Shown one piece after another: positions 1 through 8,541 of a DNA stretch of 64,000 nucleotides; the stretch's first letter is position 1; the number at the start of each line of letters is the position of its first letter. The DNA comes from Roseinatronobacter alkalisoli (GTDB lineage: Bacteria; Pseudomonadota; Alphaproteobacteria; Rhodobacterales; Rhodobacteraceae): NCBI RefSeq assembly GCF_028745735.1, contig NZ_JAQZSM010000020.1:1-64000 (forward strand), in the 5' to 3' direction. The notes beneath the pieces were generated by a model. That model ran no database searches. It was not told the origin of the DNA and worked only from the letters and a program-made list of their open reading frames with translations. Both the position numbers and the translations under genes were made by a program.

Positions 1-617
1 CCTGTCTGGGCGACTTAAACCGGCCCCTGATCTTTTCTCGTCGTCGTGTTGGCCTGTGACTGCCCTCAATCCTGTTGTGAATGCCCTTATGGGCCCGGTG
101 GTCAGCCTCCGGCGCTTGATGGGCAATCGGCTTGATGTAGCTGCGCAGTTTGTCTGGAACGACGACCCTTGGTTGGCCGAATTGCGCGATCAGCCTTGCC
201 ATGAAGCGCTTGGCAGCTTTGGCATTCCGACGCGTCTGCGCGAGAATATCAAGCGTGTCGCCGTTGGCATCGACCGCCCGCCAGAGCCAGTGCTTCACCC
301 CGTTGATCGGGATCACAACCTCGTCCAGATGCCATTTGAGCGGGGGCGGGGACGGTCCCGACGGATGCAGGCGGCAAAATGCGCGCCAAACCGGTTGACC
401 CAGAGACGGATCGTTTCACGGTTCACGATGACGCCTCGTTCGGCGAGCAGATCCTCGACATCCGCCGTGCTTAGCGCAAACCGATGGTACGCCAAGACAG
501 CGTAGGCGACAATCTCGCGTGGAAAACGAAAGCCCTTCAGGCGCCGCGTGGACATCGGTAATTTCATACCTCAACCCGTAGCGAAGTCACGCCGCGCAAA
601 CAACTTGGCAATGCCAT
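1..617 (-). pseudogene. IS6-family transposase, frameshifted and cut by the window edge
   Basis: Leftward remnant of an IS6-family DDE transposase. The N-terminal part (codons from 567 down to about 350) reads as the same protein as the intact copy at 4162, with shared stretches such as LSTADVEDLLAERGVIV and HFAACIRRDRPRP. After this a shift in the G-rich run near 345-350 breaks the frame. The rest (DEVV, then RIEGSHRPTRRREKI) continues in another frame to position 1. The outer end carries an inverted-repeat-like sequence at 598-616 matching the terminal repeat of the second copy except at the last bases. The rest of the element lies outside the window. It is non-functional as read, unless the shift is a sequencing error. 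Confidence 0.85.
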
Positions 618-639
618 GGATACCCTTTGTCCATGAGCG

Positions 640-1083
640 CTAGCCAGACGCATTGCCTCTTCCTCGCCGAAGAGGCGGGCGATCAGGAACAGGCCCCGCG
701 GTCACCGCGTTCGGTCCAGCCGATGCGCCATCGAACATCTGCCGGGCGGCCTGGACTTCCGGCAACATGTCAACGGTCCAGTTGTGCAGCTCCCGGAACG
801 GTTGCTGCAGCGAGCGGCCCAAGGGTGTGATCTGATATTGCACCGCAACGGGCGAGAGCGAGATCACCTGGCGCGACACCAGCCCGTTGCGCTCAAGCCG
901 GCGCAGGCACTGGGTGAGCGCCTTTTGCGACACCCCTTCCAATCGGCGCCGGATCGCATTGAAGCGCTGCGGGCCGTCATCAAGCACGGCCAGAACCATC
1001 ATCGACCACTTGTCAGCGATTTGGTCGAACAACGACCGGCTGGGGCAGTCCGACGAAAAGCATAACGGGTCAAGATCGGGCAT
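640..1083 (-). CDS. HxlR-family transcriptional regulator
   Basis: A 147-residue winged-helix regulator. The HxlR core covers residues about 15-110 and includes the signature around IADKWSMMVLAVL and the recognition region ALTQCLRRLERNGLV. The last 35 residues are a Pro/Gly/Arg-rich tail without a recognised domain. Cysteines at positions 8 and 13 sit where the family often has a conserved N-terminal Cys used by quinone or electrophile sensors such as YodB. The gene is divergent from the Old Yellow Enzyme gene, with a perfect 7-7-7 inverted repeat between them, so it probably controls that enzyme and itself. The inducer is unknown. Confidence 0.9.
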   Translation of the reverse strand: MPDLDPLCFSSDCPSRSLFDQIADKWSMMVLAVLDDGPQRFNAIRRRLEGVSQKALTQCLRRLERNGLVSRQVISLSPVAVQYQITPLGRSLQQPFRELHNWTVDMLPEVQAARQMFDGASAGPNAVTAGPVPDRPPLRRGRGNASG

Positions 1084-1125
1084 TGCGGTTTCCTTCCGTA
1101 TATCTGGGCGACTTCAGGTGCCTGA

Positions 1126-1153
1126 TTGACGCTAAGTATCAAACATATACTTA
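1126..1153 (+). promoter_or_regulatory. Promoter and HxlR-type operator for the OYE gene
   Basis: TTGACG (1126-1131), 16 bases, then TACTTA (1148-1153). The spacer and -10 are covered by a perfect inverted repeat: TAAGTAT (1133-1139), 7 bases, ATACTTA (1147-1153). A dimeric HxlR protein bound here would block the promoter. The leader to the ATG at 1283 is about 125 bases. Confidence 0.6.
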
Positions 1154-1282
1154 TCGACGGTCAAACGCAACGGACCGGTCTTTGCCTTGCTGGCGAAACC
1201 TGGCCTGTACCTGTCACAGGTCCCGCTGCAAATCTTGTTCCCTTCCGTCAGGTCGGGAACACTTGCTCCATAGGTGAATTGA

Positions 1283-2398
1283 ATGAACCAAAAATACGCT
1301 GAACTGTTTGAACCCATCACGCTTATCGACGGCGTGACGTTGCGCAATCGCGTCGTGATGTCGCCGATGACGACCTGGTCCGGCACGCCAGACTTCCAGA
1401 TATCGCCGGAAGAGGAGATTTACTACCGTCGGCGCGTCAAGGACGTCGGCTTGGTGCTGACCGGCTGTGCGCAGGTAACACCGAACGGAATTGGTTTTTC
1501 CGACGAGTTCTCGGCTGCGGACGACAGCTTCGTCCCCAGTCTGAAGCGGCTTGCCATGGCTGCGAAAAGCGGTGGGGCGCCTGCACTGCTGCAGCTTTTC
1601 CACGCTGGTAACAAAGCTCTGCCCTATCTCATTGAAAATGGCGATGTCGTGAGCGCGAGCGCTGTCCCGACAGCAGCCACGCCCTTCATGGAATCTCAGA
1701 CGCCTCGTGCGCTGGAGACCGATGAGGTGGCGGAAATCATCAGGGCCTTCGGCGAAGCCACGCGCCGCGGCATCGAGGCAGGCTTTGACGGTGTCGAATT
1801 GCACGGCGCCCACGGTTTCCTGATGCAGAACTTCTTGTCGCCGGCGACCAATCGAAGGGACGACCAGTGGGGCGGATCGCTTGAAAACCGCATGCGCTTC
1901 CCCTTGGCTGTCATCGAAGAGGTGAGGCGAGTCATCGAGAGTGTCGACCGCCCCTTCGTGCTTGGTTTCCGGATTTCACCCGAGGAGCCGGGCGAGCAAG
2001 GGTATCGGATCGACCAGACCTTGACGCTGGTGGACCGGCTGATCGAGAGCGGCGTCGATTACATCCATGTCTCTCTCGCCAATCTCTTAGGCGATCGCCC
2101 AATCAGTGATCCGGATGGAGCGACCATTGTCGCTCGCATCGTCGAACGCGTTGCTGGTCGCGTGCCGGTGCTCGCCGCGGGAGGGATTTTGACGCCCGAC
2201 CAGGCTGTCCAGGCACTTGACGCTGGTCTCGCCTTTGTCGCCGTCGGCCGTGGGCTGATCATCAATCCGGACTGGGTGAAAATCGTCGCAGAAGGCGGCG
2301 AGATTGAAACTGCACTTGATCCTGCAGGGGATAGCGATCTGGAAATTCCGCCCAAGCTCTGGGGCATCATCCAGAGCATGAAAGGCTGGTTTCCATGA
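1283..2398 (+). CDS. Old Yellow Enzyme family NADH:flavin oxidoreductase
   Basis: A 371-residue FMN-dependent ene-reductase-like TIM barrel. The substrate-site pair HGAH is at 174-177, followed by the family stretch with NRRDDQWGGSLENR (about 190-203). A C-terminal phosphate-binding segment contains AAGGI and VAVGRGLIINPDW. The family reduces activated C=C bonds, quinones or nitro compounds with NAD(P)H. There is no fused C-terminal Fe-S/FAD domain, so it is the short cytosolic type. The divergent HxlR gene with an N-terminal Cys pair suggests electrophile or quinone detoxification (inference). The natural substrate cannot be read from sequence. Confidence 0.92.
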   Translation: MNQKYAELFEPITLIDGVTLRNRVVMSPMTTWSGTPDFQISPEEEIYYRRRVKDVGLVLTGCAQVTPNGIGFSDEFSAADDSFVPSLKRLAMAAKSGGAPALLQLFHAGNKALPYLIENGDVVSASAVPTAATPFMESQTPRALETDEVAEIIRAFGEATRRGIEAGFDGVELHGAHGFLMQNFLSPATNRRDDQWGGSLENRMRFPLAVIEEVRRVIESVDRPFVLGFRISPEEPGEQGYRIDQTLTLVDRLIESGVDYIHVSLANLLGDRPISDPDGATIVARIVERVAGRVPVLAAGGILTPDQAVQALDAGLAFVAVGRGLIINPDWVKIVAEGGEIETALDPAGDSDLEIPPKLWGIIQSMKGWFP

Positions 2399-2904
2399 AG
2401 CCAGCTAAGACGGCGGCCTAAATGCCGTCGGTCGGACTCTGCTACCCGCACCGAGATATGCCACCGTGGTCAGGCCGTAAGTTTCGGCAACCAGGTCGAA
2501 GAGCGGTGGGACATCGAGTGGGTCCCTCGCCGCCTCGATTTCTACCAGAAGCTGGGTTCACTTATCTCCTAGCATCGGCCCCAAAGGATTGCGTCGGTCT
2601 TGCACCGTGTCCGATCAAATCGGCTGCTAAGAATCCTCGAACGAGACCTCCGGCAGCGCACCCGGATACCGGTTGGGCAGAGGTTGATAGGAGACAAGTG
2701 TTCATCCGTTTGGACGGTGCATCGCTTGTCGGAAGAGTGGCGCAACTTGGCTATTCCCAAGTATGTGAACTTTCCCAGCTTTGGAGCCAGAATTGGCAAG
2801 GGGTTTCGCGATACTTCGATGGGTTGTTGAACGGGAAGGTCGCCGTGCGACAGCTGTGTGCGGCGGTATCGATGTTGTGGGGGATGACCGGGTAAAAGTG
2901 TGGA
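2399..2904. other. Gene-poor stretch between the OYE and SRPBCC genes
   Basis: About 500 bases with no gene I can support. Open frames exist on both strands (for example 2422-2895 rightward), but their translations resemble no family, show no convincing ribosome-binding site and have low-complexity or Arg/Pro-rich composition typical of non-coding GC-rich DNA. The stretch may be degraded sequence left by rearrangement. Confidence 0.5.
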
Positions 2905-3366
2905 TCAGGCCGGACTGGGCCGTTCGTCGGCTTCCATGATTGCCTTCAGATTCTGGCCTTCCTCGCGCATGTGCTTTTCGACTGCGGCGAAGCCTTTCCG
3001 GTTCAGCCGGCGCCCGATGGGCCCGCTCAGCACCTGCACCTCCTGGGTGAAGCGGCACTGCCCGTCCGTGGGCTCGATGATGAAACTCACCCGCTTGAGG
3101 AAGAAGCGGATCAGCGCGCTGTCGGGGACGAACTCGATCAGCCGGCCGTGCTCGACCTTTGAGTAGCGCATGGTGCGCTTCAAATGCTGGCCGTGGATGT
3201 GCTCCTCGAAATAGAACCGATTGCCGACCGCCTGGCGCCCCTCCTGCAGCCAGCGGAAGGTGATGTGGTCTGGATGCCAGCGCGTGTAGTTCTCCTCCAT
3301 CCGGTCAAAGAAGGCGAATATGCGCCCGGCCGGCGCGGCAATCATGGTGGTATGCGACAGGATCAC
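2905..3366 (-). CDS. SRPBCC-family protein (polyketide cyclase/START-like fold)
   Basis: A 153-residue single-domain protein. The N-terminal strand and helix (HTTMIAAPAGRIFAFFD) and the alternating beta pattern ending in a long C-terminal helix (about 118-145) fit the SRPBCC ligand-binding fold. The WHPDHITFRW segment resembles SRPBCC proteins of metal-free hydrolase or cyclase type, but no catalytic residue can be assigned. It is divergent from a broken tetR gene, which probably once repressed it. The ligand is unknown. Confidence 0.75.
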   Translation of the reverse strand: MILSHTTMIAAPAGRIFAFFDRMEENYTRWHPDHITFRWLQEGRQAVGNRFYFEEHIHGQHLKRTMRYSKVEHGRLIEFVPDSALIRFFLKRVSFIIEPTDGQCRFTQEVQVLSGPIGRRLNRKGFAAVEKHMREEGQNLKAIMEADERPSPA

Positions 3367-3450
3367 GTCGGAACTTTCGTTGTTGGAACTGATCCGGGAA
3401 TATGCGAGTTTTTACTCGCATCGTCGACTCGCATTAGGAGATGCCCACCC

Positions 3451-4072
3451 ATGACACGCCCGGCCGCCTCACGCCCAAGGAAACTGCCGGTCCAGAGCCG
3501 ATCCCGAGAGACTGTCGGGGCGATTTTGGAAGCCGCTGCTCGCATATTGGGGGAAGAAGGCGCGGCCGGATTCAATAACCAATCGCATCGCCCGGAAGGC
3601 GGGCGTGAGCGTAGGCTCGCTCTACCAGTACTTTCCCAACAAGCAGGCGCTACTGCGCATCCTGCTTGGCCAGCGTATCGCGTCCGCACAGGCGCGACGT
3701 CCGCCGGAACTCGACGAAGGAAGCACTGCCAGCCTCGAAGAAGCTGTTCTTGCCAGCGTCCGCTGGCACGTTGACATCCACTTGGAAAACCCCACACTAG
3801 AGAGAGCGCTCAACGATCTGGCGGCCGACGTGCTGGAGGAAAGTGAACTCGAGGCCTTTGAGCGCCGCTACGAGGCCGCGATCATACATTTCCTGAGGCG
3901 CCATACTGACCGGCTGCGCGTCGGCGAAGTCACAGTGGCCGCATTTCTGATTATGTAGCTTCTCCACGGTGCGCTCAACCGCGCCCTTGTTCACCATCGT
4001 GCGGCCATGGAGGACGGCCGGCTCGAGACCGAGTTGACTGACATGATCCTGCGTTATCTGGCGCGCGATTGA
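3451..4072 (+). pseudogene. TetR-family regulator, frameshift plus amber stop
   Basis: The start at 3451 gives MTRPAASRPRKL and a normal TetR beginning (RETVGAILEAAARILGEEG). One extra A near 3578-3582 then throws the frame. The recognition helix continues in the next frame as NRIARKAGVSVGSLYQYFPNK. That frame stays open to a TAG at 3956-3958, after which the homologous C-terminus (LLHGALNRALVHHRAAMEDG) continues in frame to a TGA at 4070-4072. The TAG is one base from CAG. Two independent lesions make a sequencing artefact unlikely. It lies 84 bases from the divergent SRPBCC gene. Confidence 0.88.
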
Positions 4073-4110
4073 GGGCTGATAATCACCGGCGTGATTATGG
4101 TAGAAGCTCC

Positions 4111-4926
4111 GGTGGCATTGCCAAGTTGTTTATGTGGCATGACTTGGATAGATGGTGACCGATGCAAGTGCCACCGTCCATGCTGCACCTGAAAGGCTTT
4201 CGTTTCCCACGTAAGATTGTCGCCTACGCTGTTTGGGCCTACCACAGGTTTGCCCTCAGCACGGCAGATGTTGAGGATCTTCTGGCAGAGCGGGGCGTCA
4301 TCGTCAGCCGCGAAACCGTCCGCCTCCGGGTTAATCGCTTTGGTGTGCATTTCGCGGCGTGCATCCGCCGGGACCGTCCCCGACCAAATGACAAATGGCA
4401 TCTGGACGAAGTCGTCATACCGATCAACGGCATAAAGCACTGGCTGTGGCGGGCCATCGATGCCAACGGAGACACACTCGGCATTCTCGTCCAGACACGC
4501 CGCAATGCCAAAGCTGCAAAGCGCTTCCTGACACGGTTGATCACTCAATATGGCCAGCCGAGAGTGGTCATCACCGACAAGCTGCGTAGCTATGCAAAGC
4601 CGATCGCACAGCTGGCATCCAATGCTGACCATCGCGCCCACAAGGGTCTCAACAACCGGATCGAGGGTAGCCACAGGCCGACCCGAAGGCGGGAGAAGAT
4701 CATGGGCCGCTTCAAGTCTCCACGCCAGGCACAGCGCTTTCTCGCCGCACATGACCAAATCAATACGATCTTCAAACCCCGCCGCTACCGACTGACAGCC
4801 ACGTCCTATCGCCCCGCCCGTGCTGATGCCTTCGGGTTGTGGGCCGGCTATACCCGTGAAATGACCGCAGGAATGCACGAAGCACAGACCAACGCACCTA
4901 ACGGACAACAACTTGGCAATGCCACC
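4111..4926 (+). mobile_element. IS6-family insertion sequence, 816 bp
   Basis: Perfect 20-bp terminal inverted repeats bound the element: GGTGGCATTGCCAAGTTGTT at 4111-4130 and its complement at 4907-4926. The transposase lies between them. The 8 bases outside each end differ (GAAGCTCC and ATGAGACA), so there is no target-site duplication. That is expected if the element took part in cointegrate or deletion events, as IS6/IS26-type elements do. Its orientation is opposite to the copy at 1-617. Confidence 0.9.
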
Positions 4927-4953
4927 ATGAGACATGTAAGTGAGTTGCTTTAA
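4162..4953 (+). CDS. IS6-family transposase
   Basis: A 263-residue DDE transposase of the IS6/IS26 type. The N-terminal HTH is around LSTADVEDLLAERGV. The first Asp is in WHLDEV, the second in VVITDKLRSY and the Glu in NRIEGSHRPTRRREK. Typical members have about 235 residues. Here the frame runs through the right inverted repeat (which encodes QQLGNAT) and stops 27 bases outside the element, so the last 9 residues come from host DNA. The catalytic core appears intact. Confidence 0.92.
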   Translation: MQVPPSMLHLKGFRFPRKIVAYAVWAYHRFALSTADVEDLLAERGVIVSRETVRLRVNRFGVHFAACIRRDRPRPNDKWHLDEVVIPINGIKHWLWRAIDANGDTLGILVQTRRNAKAAKRFLTRLITQYGQPRVVITDKLRSYAKPIAQLASNADHRAHKGLNNRIEGSHRPTRRREKIMGRFKSPRQAQRFLAAHDQINTIFKPRRYRLTATSYRPARADAFGLWAGYTREMTAGMHEAQTNAPNGQQLGNATMRHVSELL

Positions 4954-5009
4954 CCGCGAAAGAATGAGAACGTAATTCTTATTCAAGAGTCAGCAGGTTA
5001 ATTTTCTTC

Positions 5010-5201
5010 ATGTGCTATCATATTGATTTAAGTCCTGAGCGTCGTGCCGAACAGATCGAGTTGGCCCTGTCTTTGTTGCGGTCTCCTTCGTATGTAGATA
5101 TGGCCGATTTGCGCCACGCATGTGAGATTTTGCTTGCTCTAAGCGTAGAGCCGTTTGAGCATATGCTTGCGGAGGACTTTCTACGCAGATTTAAGGAATG
5201 A
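5010..5201 (+). CDS. Small hypothetical protein (63 aa)
   Basis: A short frame beginning MCYHIDLSPERRAEQIEL with mainly helical, acidic sequence. It ends 4 bases before the left end of the IS21 element. I do not recognise a family and there is no strong Shine-Dalgarno before the ATG. Its amphipathic pattern (LALSLLRSPSY..LRHACEILLAL) looks more coding than shadow frames in this GC-rich DNA. It could be the intact small gene of the insertion target or the 5' remnant of a longer gene cut by the IS. Confidence 0.4.
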   Translation: MCYHIDLSPERRAEQIELALSLLRSPSYVDMADLRHACEILLALSVEPFEHMLAEDFLRRFKE

Positions 5202-5319
5202 AGCTGTGAATCGGCATGCAAAAGTGACCCACTTTGGTGGGTTATGATCATCTAAATTTGACCCACCTGCATTGTTAACATCCGTGCGCTTTGGCACGGA
5301 GGAAGAGCAGGTGTTACTG

Positions 5320-6822
5320 ATGGAAACGTCAATGAAGATCCGAGGCTGGATCTTGGGGGATGGGCGCAGCATCCATTCCGTGGCGCGCGAGACGGGGATT
5401 TCGCGGACGACGATCAAGAAGTATCTGAGGGACCCGGAGCAACCACGATATCGCAGACGGCAACCGCGCGTCGGGTCCAAACTGAACGCGCAGTTCGAGG
5501 CGCGCCTGCGGGAACTTTTCGAGCACGATCTGTCCCTTCGGCGCCGTGATCGGCGCACAGCGAAGAAGCTCTATGAAGAGCTCGTCGCGCAGGGCTACAC
5601 GGGGTCCTATTCGCCAGTTCAGCGTTTTGTCAGTGAGCTCAAGAAGTCATCGGGAACCGACGGAACTGATGCATTCATCCCGCTCTATTTCGCGCCTGGC
5701 GATGCGCTTCAGTTCGACTGGAGCGAAGAATATGTCCTGTTGGGCGGTGTCCAACACAAGGTTCACGTCGCCCATTTCCGCCTGTGCCACAGCCGCAAGC
5801 CTTTCGTCGTGGCCTATATGAACGAGAAGCAGGAGATGGTGCTCGATGCCTTTGTGCGGGCGCTGACGTTCTTCGGCGGCGTCCCGCGCCGGGTGATCAT
5901 TGACAACCCCAAAACCATGGTGACCTATGTCTCGCGATCGAAAGATCGGATCTTTCACCCACGCTTTCTGGCCTTGATGAACCATTACGTCATCGAGCCT
6001 GTCGCCTGCACGCCGGCCTCGGGATGGGAGAAGGGTCAGGTCGAGAACCAGGTGCAGTTTCTGCGTGGCGAGCTCTTCACTCCCAGGCTGGCCTTTAACG
6101 ATCTGGCGGCGCTGAATGCCTGGCTTCTGCTGCGCTGCGAGGAGCTGGCTGAACGCCGCCATACTGATCAACAGCATCGCACAATCGCCGAAGTCTTTGA
6201 GGATGAGAAGATTGAGCTGCGCCCGCTGGGCCGCCCTTTCGACGGTTATGTCGAAAAAACTCTGCGGGTCAGATCCACCTGCCTGGTGCAGTATGACAGC
6301 AATCGCTACAGCGTGCCGTGCGAACATGCGGGGCATCACGTCTCGTTGCGCGCCTATGCTGATCGGCTTGTCATGATCGCAAACGACGAAATTATCGCTG
6401 AACATAAGCGGCGCTTTACACGCAATATCAGCTATTTTGAGCCCTGGCACTATGTGCCGCTGCTCGATCGCAAGCCCGGTGCGCTGCGTGATGGCGCACC
6501 TTTTGTCGGTTGGGAATTGCCCAAATCGATGGAGCAGATCAAGGATCACTACATGCGCGAGAAAGGTGGCGACCGGGAGTTTGTCGACCTGCTGCTGCTG
6601 GCACTTGAGCATGGCATCGACGTGGTCGAGATGGCCTGCGATCTGGCCGTCGAACAACGCACCCTGCGCTTGCCCGCGATCATCAATCTGGTCAATCAGC
6701 TGCTGGAGCCGACAATCGCGCCACTGGCGGAGACACATGCCTATCCACAGCTGACCCTGCGCCCAGAGGCCGATTGCAAGCGATATGAAACGCTGTGTGC
6801 TGCGGGGAGGGTCGCAGCATGA
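5320..6822 (+). CDS. istA: IS21-family transposase IstA
   Basis: About 500 residues from the ATG at 5320 (an upstream TTG at 5272 is in frame). The N-terminal HTH is around [20 protein letters not shown]. The rve/DDE core includes the Asp in ALQFDWSEE, the Asp in VIIDNPKT and the Glu in [13 protein letters not shown]. The C-terminal Mu-type beta domain follows ([19 protein letters not shown]). The stop overlaps the istB start as ATGA, the usual translational coupling of the family. It appears full length and intact. Confidence 0.95.
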   Translation: METSMKIRGWILGDGRSIHSVARETGISRTTIKKYLRDPEQPRYRRRQPRVGSKLNAQFEARLRELFEHDLSLRRRDRRTAKKLYEELVAQGYTGSYSPVQRFVSELKKSSGTDGTDAFIPLYFAPGDALQFDWSEEYVLLGGVQHKVHVAHFRLCHSRKPFVVAYMNEKQEMVLDAFVRALTFFGGVPRRVIIDNPKTMVTYVSRSKDRIFHPRFLALMNHYVIEPVACTPASGWEKGQVENQVQFLRGELFTPRLAFNDLAALNAWLLLRCEELAERRHTDQQHRTIAEVFEDEKIELRPLGRPFDGYVEKTLRVRSTCLVQYDSNRYSVPCEHAGHHVSLRAYADRLVMIANDEIIAEHKRRFTRNISYFEPWHYVPLLDRKPGALRDGAPFVGWELPKSMEQIKDHYMREKGGDREFVDLLLLALEHGIDVVEMACDLAVEQRTLRLPAIINLVNQLLEPTIAPLAETHAYPQLTLRPEADCKRYETLCAAGRVAA

Positions 6823-7436
6823 ACGCCCTCATCGACCAACTCGCTGCCCTCAGGCTTCATGGGATGGCAGCTTGCGCTCAGGATTTGCTGGCCGCGCGCA
6901 CGCCACCAAGCCTGACAACAGCGCTGAAGACCTTGATCGAAGCCGAGACCAAAGAGCGGCGGGTGCGGTCCATCCAGTATCAGATGCGCATCGCCAAATT
7001 TCCCCACCACAAGGATTTTGCCACTTTCGACTATGGCGCGGCGACCGTCACCAAAGCGCAGATCGACCCGTTTTGTTCAGGCCAGTTCACTGAGGACGCC
7101 CATAACATCATCCTCATCGCAGAACAGGCCGAAGGCAACACCGGAAAAATCATCAAGCAACTGACCGCCCTGGAGTGCGTCATCATCGACGAACTCGGCT
7201 ATATCCCCTTCCCGAAATCCGGCGGGTCGCTGCTCTTTCATCTGATCAGCAAGCTGTATGAAACCACCAGCGTCATCATCACGACGAACCTTGAATTCGG
7301 CGAGTGGGTCTCTGTCTTCGGCGATTCCAAGATGACCCCCGCGTTGCTTGACCGGGTCACCTACCGCTGCCGCATCATCGAGACCGGCAACACGTCCTAC
7401 CGTTTCGCCCAAAGCAAATCTCGAACAAAACTCTGA
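6819..7436 (+). CDS. istB: IS21 helper ATPase IstB, internally deleted
   Basis: 205 residues against about 240-265 usual for IstB. The N-terminal domain ([15 protein letters not shown]) is normal. The Walker B/sensor region ([16 protein letters not shown]) and the C-terminus ([18 protein letters not shown]) are also present. Where intact proteins have the P-loop (GxxGxGKTHLA) and the following helix, this one passes directly from AHNIILIA to [10 protein letters not shown]. An in-frame loss of roughly 35-40 codons near 7110-7130 therefore removed the ATP-binding loop. ATP-dependent target selection should be lost. It follows istA with an ATGA overlap. Confidence 0.93.
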   Translation: MNALIDQLAALRLHGMAACAQDLLAARTPPSLTTALKTLIEAETKERRVRSIQYQMRIAKFPHHKDFATFDYGAATVTKAQIDPFCSGQFTEDAHNIILIAEQAEGNTGKIIKQLTALECVIIDELGYIPFPKSGGSLLFHLISKLYETTSVIITTNLEFGEWVSVFGDSKMTPALLDRVTYRCRIIETGNTSYRFAQSKSRTKL

Positions 7437-7445
7437 ACCAGAAAA

Positions 7446-7501
7446 AGCAAAGCCCACAGACGAGCCTGCTACATGGGGGCCGCTCGCCTGTGGGCTTTGC
7501 T
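7446..7501 (+). terminator. Hairpin downstream of istB
   Basis: A perfect 14-bp stem, AGCAAAGCCCACAG (7446-7459) with CTGTGGGCTTTGCT (7488-7501), plus an inner stem CGAGC/GCTCG. There is no long T-tract on the plus side. It probably terminates or stabilises the istAB transcript or insulates the IS from neighbours. Confidence 0.6.
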
Positions 7502-7709
7502 CCCCCTGAGGTGGGTAATTTCTAAATGATCACGCTGGGTCAGTTTGAATGCAGATTGACAATCACGAACAAGCTTTTCGATCTCGGGGCCGGGATCATT
7601 GGCAAATTCAGTAATCTTTTTTGTCTTTCTATCGCGTGCGAGATCGTTCCTCGTTCGCAATATTCTGTGTAACTTCGGCTTTGGTACGGGACCTTATTTA
7701 CCACGTTAT

Positions 7710-7723
7710 TATACAAATGTATA
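7710..7723. promoter_or_regulatory. Palindrome TATACA-AA-TGTATA upstream of tetR
   Basis: Perfect 6-2-6 inverted repeat in an AT-rich patch 156 bases before the TetR start at 7879. It is a plausible autoregulatory operator of that gene. Nothing else is recognised between the IS21 end (7561) and 7879. Confidence 0.45.
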
Positions 7724-7878
7724 GTATTCCGAACACGTTTGGAGCGGACCAGTCGCCATCGAAGTAATTTGATGGGTTTCTGAGCACTTCTGCTTACAAA
7801 TTGAACTCGCAGGACTTGATTGCCGCCGCAGTTGCCCGCCAACAGCGTGGTAACAGTCACAATACAGAAGGGTGCCCA

Positions 7879-8526
7879 ATGACACAGCGCAGCTATCAAC
7901 GCCTGGGCGAGGACGCCCGACGCAATGCCTTGCTGGAAGCCACGCTGGATTGTCTGGCCGAGGACGGCATGGGCGGCGCCAGTGTGCGCAAGATCGCCGA
8001 GCGTGCGGGTGTTTCTGCCGGTCTGATCCGGTACTACTTCTTGTCGAAGGATGAGATGGTCCACGCGGCCTATGCCTATCTTATGGGCAACCTCACCGGT
8101 GCAGCGGCAGAGTCGGCGCGCATGGCCTCCGAGGGGCCTGCGCAGGCGCTGGCGCATTTTATTGCCGCGAATGTCAAGCACCCCAACCTGTCGTCACGCA
8201 AGGTTTCGCTTTGGGCGACCTTCATCGGGCGCGTCCGTTCCGGACAGCGTTATGCCCAGATCCACCGAGAGAGTTATCGCGAATTCCTCGACCTGCTTGA
8301 AGCGTTGATCCACCCGGTTCTGACCCAGCACAATCTCCCGGCAGGCCCGGCAACTTGCCATAGTCACGCCATCGCCCTGAACGGGCTGATCGACGGGCTA
8401 TGGATCGAAGGCTCGCTTGGTCACGGGCTCTATGACCCTGCACGGCTGCCCCGGATCGCGCTTTCTGCCGCAGAGGGCATCCTGCGCTTGCCCAACGACA
8501 CACTGACGCATCCATTTGCGCACTGA
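7879..8526 (+). CDS. TetR/BetI-like transcriptional regulator
   Basis: 215 residues from the ATG at 7879. The frame is open further upstream, but TetR homology starts here. The N-terminal HTH (ALLEATLDCLAEDGMGGASVRKIAERAGVS split over residues about 15-45, then GLIRYYFLSKDEM) has the BetI-like pattern with YYF. The rest is a helical ligand/dimer domain. It sits 15 bases before the aminotransferase gene and is probably co-transcribed with it. The ligand is likely an amine or amino-acid metabolite, by context only. Confidence 0.9.
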   Translation: MTQRSYQRLGEDARRNALLEATLDCLAEDGMGGASVRKIAERAGVSAGLIRYYFLSKDEMVHAAYAYLMGNLTGAAAESARMASEGPAQALAHFIAANVKHPNLSSRKVSLWATFIGRVRSGQRYAQIHRESYREFLDLLEALIHPVLTQHNLPAGPATCHSHAIALNGLIDGLWIEGSLGHGLYDPARLPRIALSAAEGILRLPNDTLTHPFAH

Positions 8527-8541
8527 AGAAAAGGAAGACAC

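Larger units (their letters stand above)
5205..7561 (+). mobile_element. IS21-family insertion sequence
   Basis: istA and istB are bounded by imperfect ends starting TGTGAATCGGCATGC (5205) and, on the other strand, TGTCAATCTGCATTC (from 7561). Each end continues into further short repeats containing TGACCCA. Immediate flanks show no clear target duplication. Because istB lacks its ATP-binding loop, the element is probably immobile unless helped in trans. Confidence 0.85.

Noticed and set aside
2422-2895. Rightward 157-codon frame between the OYE and SRPBCC genes
   Set aside because: No ribosome-binding site, no family resemblance and irregular composition; kept only as a gene-poor stretch.
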